Shown in pieces: positions 62,258 through 64,000 of a stretch of DNA of 64,000 nucleotides. The DNA is taken from contig NZ_QAJL01000003.1 of NCBI RefSeq assembly GCF_003852525.1, positions 44,049 to 108,048 on the forward strand, read 5' to 3'. Every line of letters starts with the position of its first letter. Position 1 is the stretch's first letter. Under the pieces are notes generated by a model. It saw only the letters and a list, made by a program, of their open reading frames with translations, was not told where the DNA came from and did no database searches. Position numbers and translations under genes: made by a program. This stretch comes from Pedobacter sp. KBW06. Its GTDB lineage: Bacteria; Bacteroidota; Bacteroidia; Sphingobacteriales; Sphingobacteriaceae.

Positions 62258-62415
62258 CTATTAATATTTTATAAAACTAACAAAAAACAAGAACAACCTA
62301 ATACTAAAAGCGCAGCTCTGAAAAGGATGCGCCCGTCCTCCCGAACTTATTTCAGGGTGACGATGCGCATCAGCAGCTTAGGAATCCACCTGTTCAGCGT
62401 TCCTGTTTTTAGGGA

Positions 62416-64000
62416 TTACCAGCCTGGATTTTGTTCCAGCACTTTCCCTGCAGGATATTTCTGCAGCTCCGAAAGCGGGATCGGAAAATAATACATCTTC
62501 GGATCGAACACCCTTTGCTCTACCACCTGCCTGGTATACTGACGTTTACCATTTACAGTTTCGATTCCCATTCCATAGATCGTTCCACCCAGCAAGGTAG
62601 CCCCCAGATCCCAACGACGAATATCCGCCCTGCGTTCTCCCTCAAAAGCAAGTTCTACCGTCCGTTCACGGACATAGCTCTCCCATGTCAGCTGACCAGG
62701 CTGTATTTCCGGCATTTTCACCCTGTTTCTTAAGAGATTGATGTATTTCCTGGCTTCTTCCGGATTTCCCATTTTAAGCTGGCACTCTGCGTAGTTGAGG
62801 TAAATCTCTGCCAGACGCAATACTACGCAGTTCTGGTAATTCAGGTTATTTCCAAAAAACACATACTTTGGATTGAGGAATTTACGAAACATATAACCTG
62901 TAACCGATGGAATGGTTGTGGCGGGATTAAAATCAGAACCCAGCTGCATGTCAATCACTTCTCCCCGCCAGCTTGTACCATCGTAAATAATGCTGGCCTG
63001 CAAACGCGGATCCCTGTTGTCGTAAGGTTTCGCCGCATCAAACATCGGAGATTGTTCCCAGGGCAAGCCATCCTTCATCAGGTACTGATCTACCATATTC
63101 TGTGTCGGTACATCCTCCGGACTATAAAAACCAGTGAAGAAGGAAGAATTCAAATACAGGTCCAGAGTATGGGTTTGCCCACTCTGGCTGCTGCCGTATT
63201 CTTTATTAAAAATCACCTCCTCATTGTCGTCATTTTCAGGAAAAAATATTCCGGCATAATCAGGAAACAAACGGTAAGCATTTAGTTCCATCACCGCTTT
63301 TGCGGCAGCCGCAGCGCCCTGATAATCTTTGGCATTTAACAGCAGGCGACATTTCATTCCAAGCGCAGCGCCTTTTGTGATGCGGCCCAGGTCCTTATTA
63401 CTATAGCTCACAGGCAAAGCTGCAGCAGCGGCATCCAGATCATTTAAAATAAATGTCCGGCAGGCTTCATCCGTTCCTCTCGGAATGTTCAGGTCGTCTG
63501 TGACCGATAACACCTTATCGATAATGGGAAAGCGGCCGAATATCGTATACAACAACTGGTAATTGTAAGCCCTTAAGAACCTCACTTCAGCGCTGAGCTG
63601 CTTTTTGATCGCTTCATCAATTGGCATATCCGGCAAATGCGCAAAAAAAGTATTGCATTTCCGGATGTTCTCATAGGCACCATTCTGATGAAACCCGCCC
63701 GCACTTGACAAAGACCAAAAAGAGCTGAACAAATTGCTGGAAGCGTTGTACTGTCCCTGATTGATCAGGTCTGCATTGCTTCCCGAATAGTTCGATTTGC
63801 CTTCATCGGTGATATCTGCCGGTAACATTCCCTGGTTGATGGAATTATAACTCCCTACGTAATCATAGGTCGTGATGAGGTTCGAATAGATATCCGCTAC
63901 AAAACGGTTAATCAACGCCGGGTCTTTCCATACATTTTCATCGCTGTATTGATCCAGTGGCCCTTTATTTAAAAAATCCTTTTTACAGCTACCCATAAAA
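62416..64000 (-). CDS. SusD/RagB-family nutrient-binding lipoprotein (partial at window end)
   Basis: The gene runs past the right edge, so its true start is missing; 526 residues plus a few more are visible. The first visible residues MGSCKKDFL are the lipobox, with the signal peptide outside the window. SusD_N and SusD/RagB regions are present, with TPR-like helices and the C-terminal block AEIYLNYAECQLKMG and YVRERTVELAFEGERRADIRRW. SusD proteins bind glycans on the cell surface with a SusC TonB partner, which should lie beyond the window. The ECF sigma gene is downstream. Confidence 0.93.
   Translation of the reverse strand, partial: FMGSCKKDFLNKGPLDQYSDENVWKDPALINRFVADIYSNLITTYDYVGSYNSINQGMLPADITDEGKSNYSGSNADLINQGQYNASSNLFSSFWSLSSAGGFHQNGAYENIRKCNTFFAHLPDMPIDEAIKKQLSAEVRFLRAYNYQLLYTIFGRFPIIDKVLSVTDDLNIPRGTDEACRTFILNDLDAAAAALPVSYSNKDLGRITKGAALGMKCRLLLNAKDYQGAAAAAKAVMELNAYRLFPDYAGIFFPENDDNEEVIFNKEYGSSQSGQTHTLDLYLNSSFFTGFYSPEDVPTQNMVDQYLMKDGLPWEQSPMFDAAKPYDNRDPRLQASIIYDGTSWRGEVIDMQLGSDFNPATTIPSVTGYMFRKFLNPKYVFFGNNLNYQNCVVLRLAEIYLNYAECQLKMGNPEEARKYINLLRNRVKMPEIQPGQLTWESYVRERTVELAFEGERRADIRRWDLGATLLGGTIYGMGIETVNGKRQYTRQVVEQRVFDPKMYYFPIPLSELQKYPAGKVLEQNPGW

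Overview
The window looks like chromosomal DNA from a Bacteroidota bacterium, most probably a Pedobacter-like member of the Sphingobacteriaceae. The reasons are the moderately low GC content, a SusD/RagB lipoprotein beside an ECF sigma factor, a TonB receptor with an N-terminal carboxypeptidase-regulatory domain, LytTR/LytS and DUF1343 proteins, a TIGR04149-like GG-leader peptide, and the weak ribosome binding sites usual in this phylum. No integrase, transposase, CRISPR array or phage gene was found. Assignments come from reading the sequence; no database search was run.

Layout. 0-5 kb: a TonB siderophore-type receptor and a LytS/LytTR two-component pair. 4.8-8.1 kb: a thioredoxin-like lipoprotein/secreted protein, then a CheY-like regulator overlapping a histidine kinase whose first domain is a canonical LOV blue-light sensor. 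8.3-13.5 kb: a NamZ (DUF1343) muramidase, a DUF4256 protein, a multipass membrane protein preceded by a perfect 19-bp inverted repeat, and two lipoproteins. 13.7-20 kb: an imuA-imuB-dnaE2 mutagenic repair operon, divergent from a LexA-like XRE/S24 regulator, with a three-half-site operator between them. 20-26.8 kb: a fasciclin protein, MgtC, DUF2252, small secreted proteins and a GH29 fucosidase.

26.9-41.6 kb is one giant NRPS gene of 4888 codons, read as C-A-T, C-A-T, C-A(N-methyltransferase)-T, C-A-T-TE. Pocket residues suggest Val/Ile, Val/Ile, N-methyl-Thr and a polar or basic residue. 42.0-43.4 kb holds two identical tRNA-Lys(UUU) genes, with duplicated leaders, flanking an SGNH/SASA esterase gene.

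43.4-50.3 kb is an AT-rich accessory block: two adjacent AlkB-like 2OG-Fe(II) oxygenase candidates, a secreted protein, a six-cysteine GG-leader RiPP precursor, a collapsed C39-VKOR-thioredoxin gene, a two-domain glycosyltransferase, and a LanC-like protein without visible zinc ligands. This block is the best candidate for an undescribed peptide-modification system. It may be partly decayed, because its likely maturation/oxidation protein is broken.

50.4-64 kb: an M20 amidohydrolase, an AraC regulator, an alpha/beta hydrolase, a type-3 copper tyrosinase, then an AraC-regulated EmrA-EmrB-TolC efflux operon ending in a siderophore-interacting flavoprotein, an ECF sigma factor, and a SusD gene cut by the window end.
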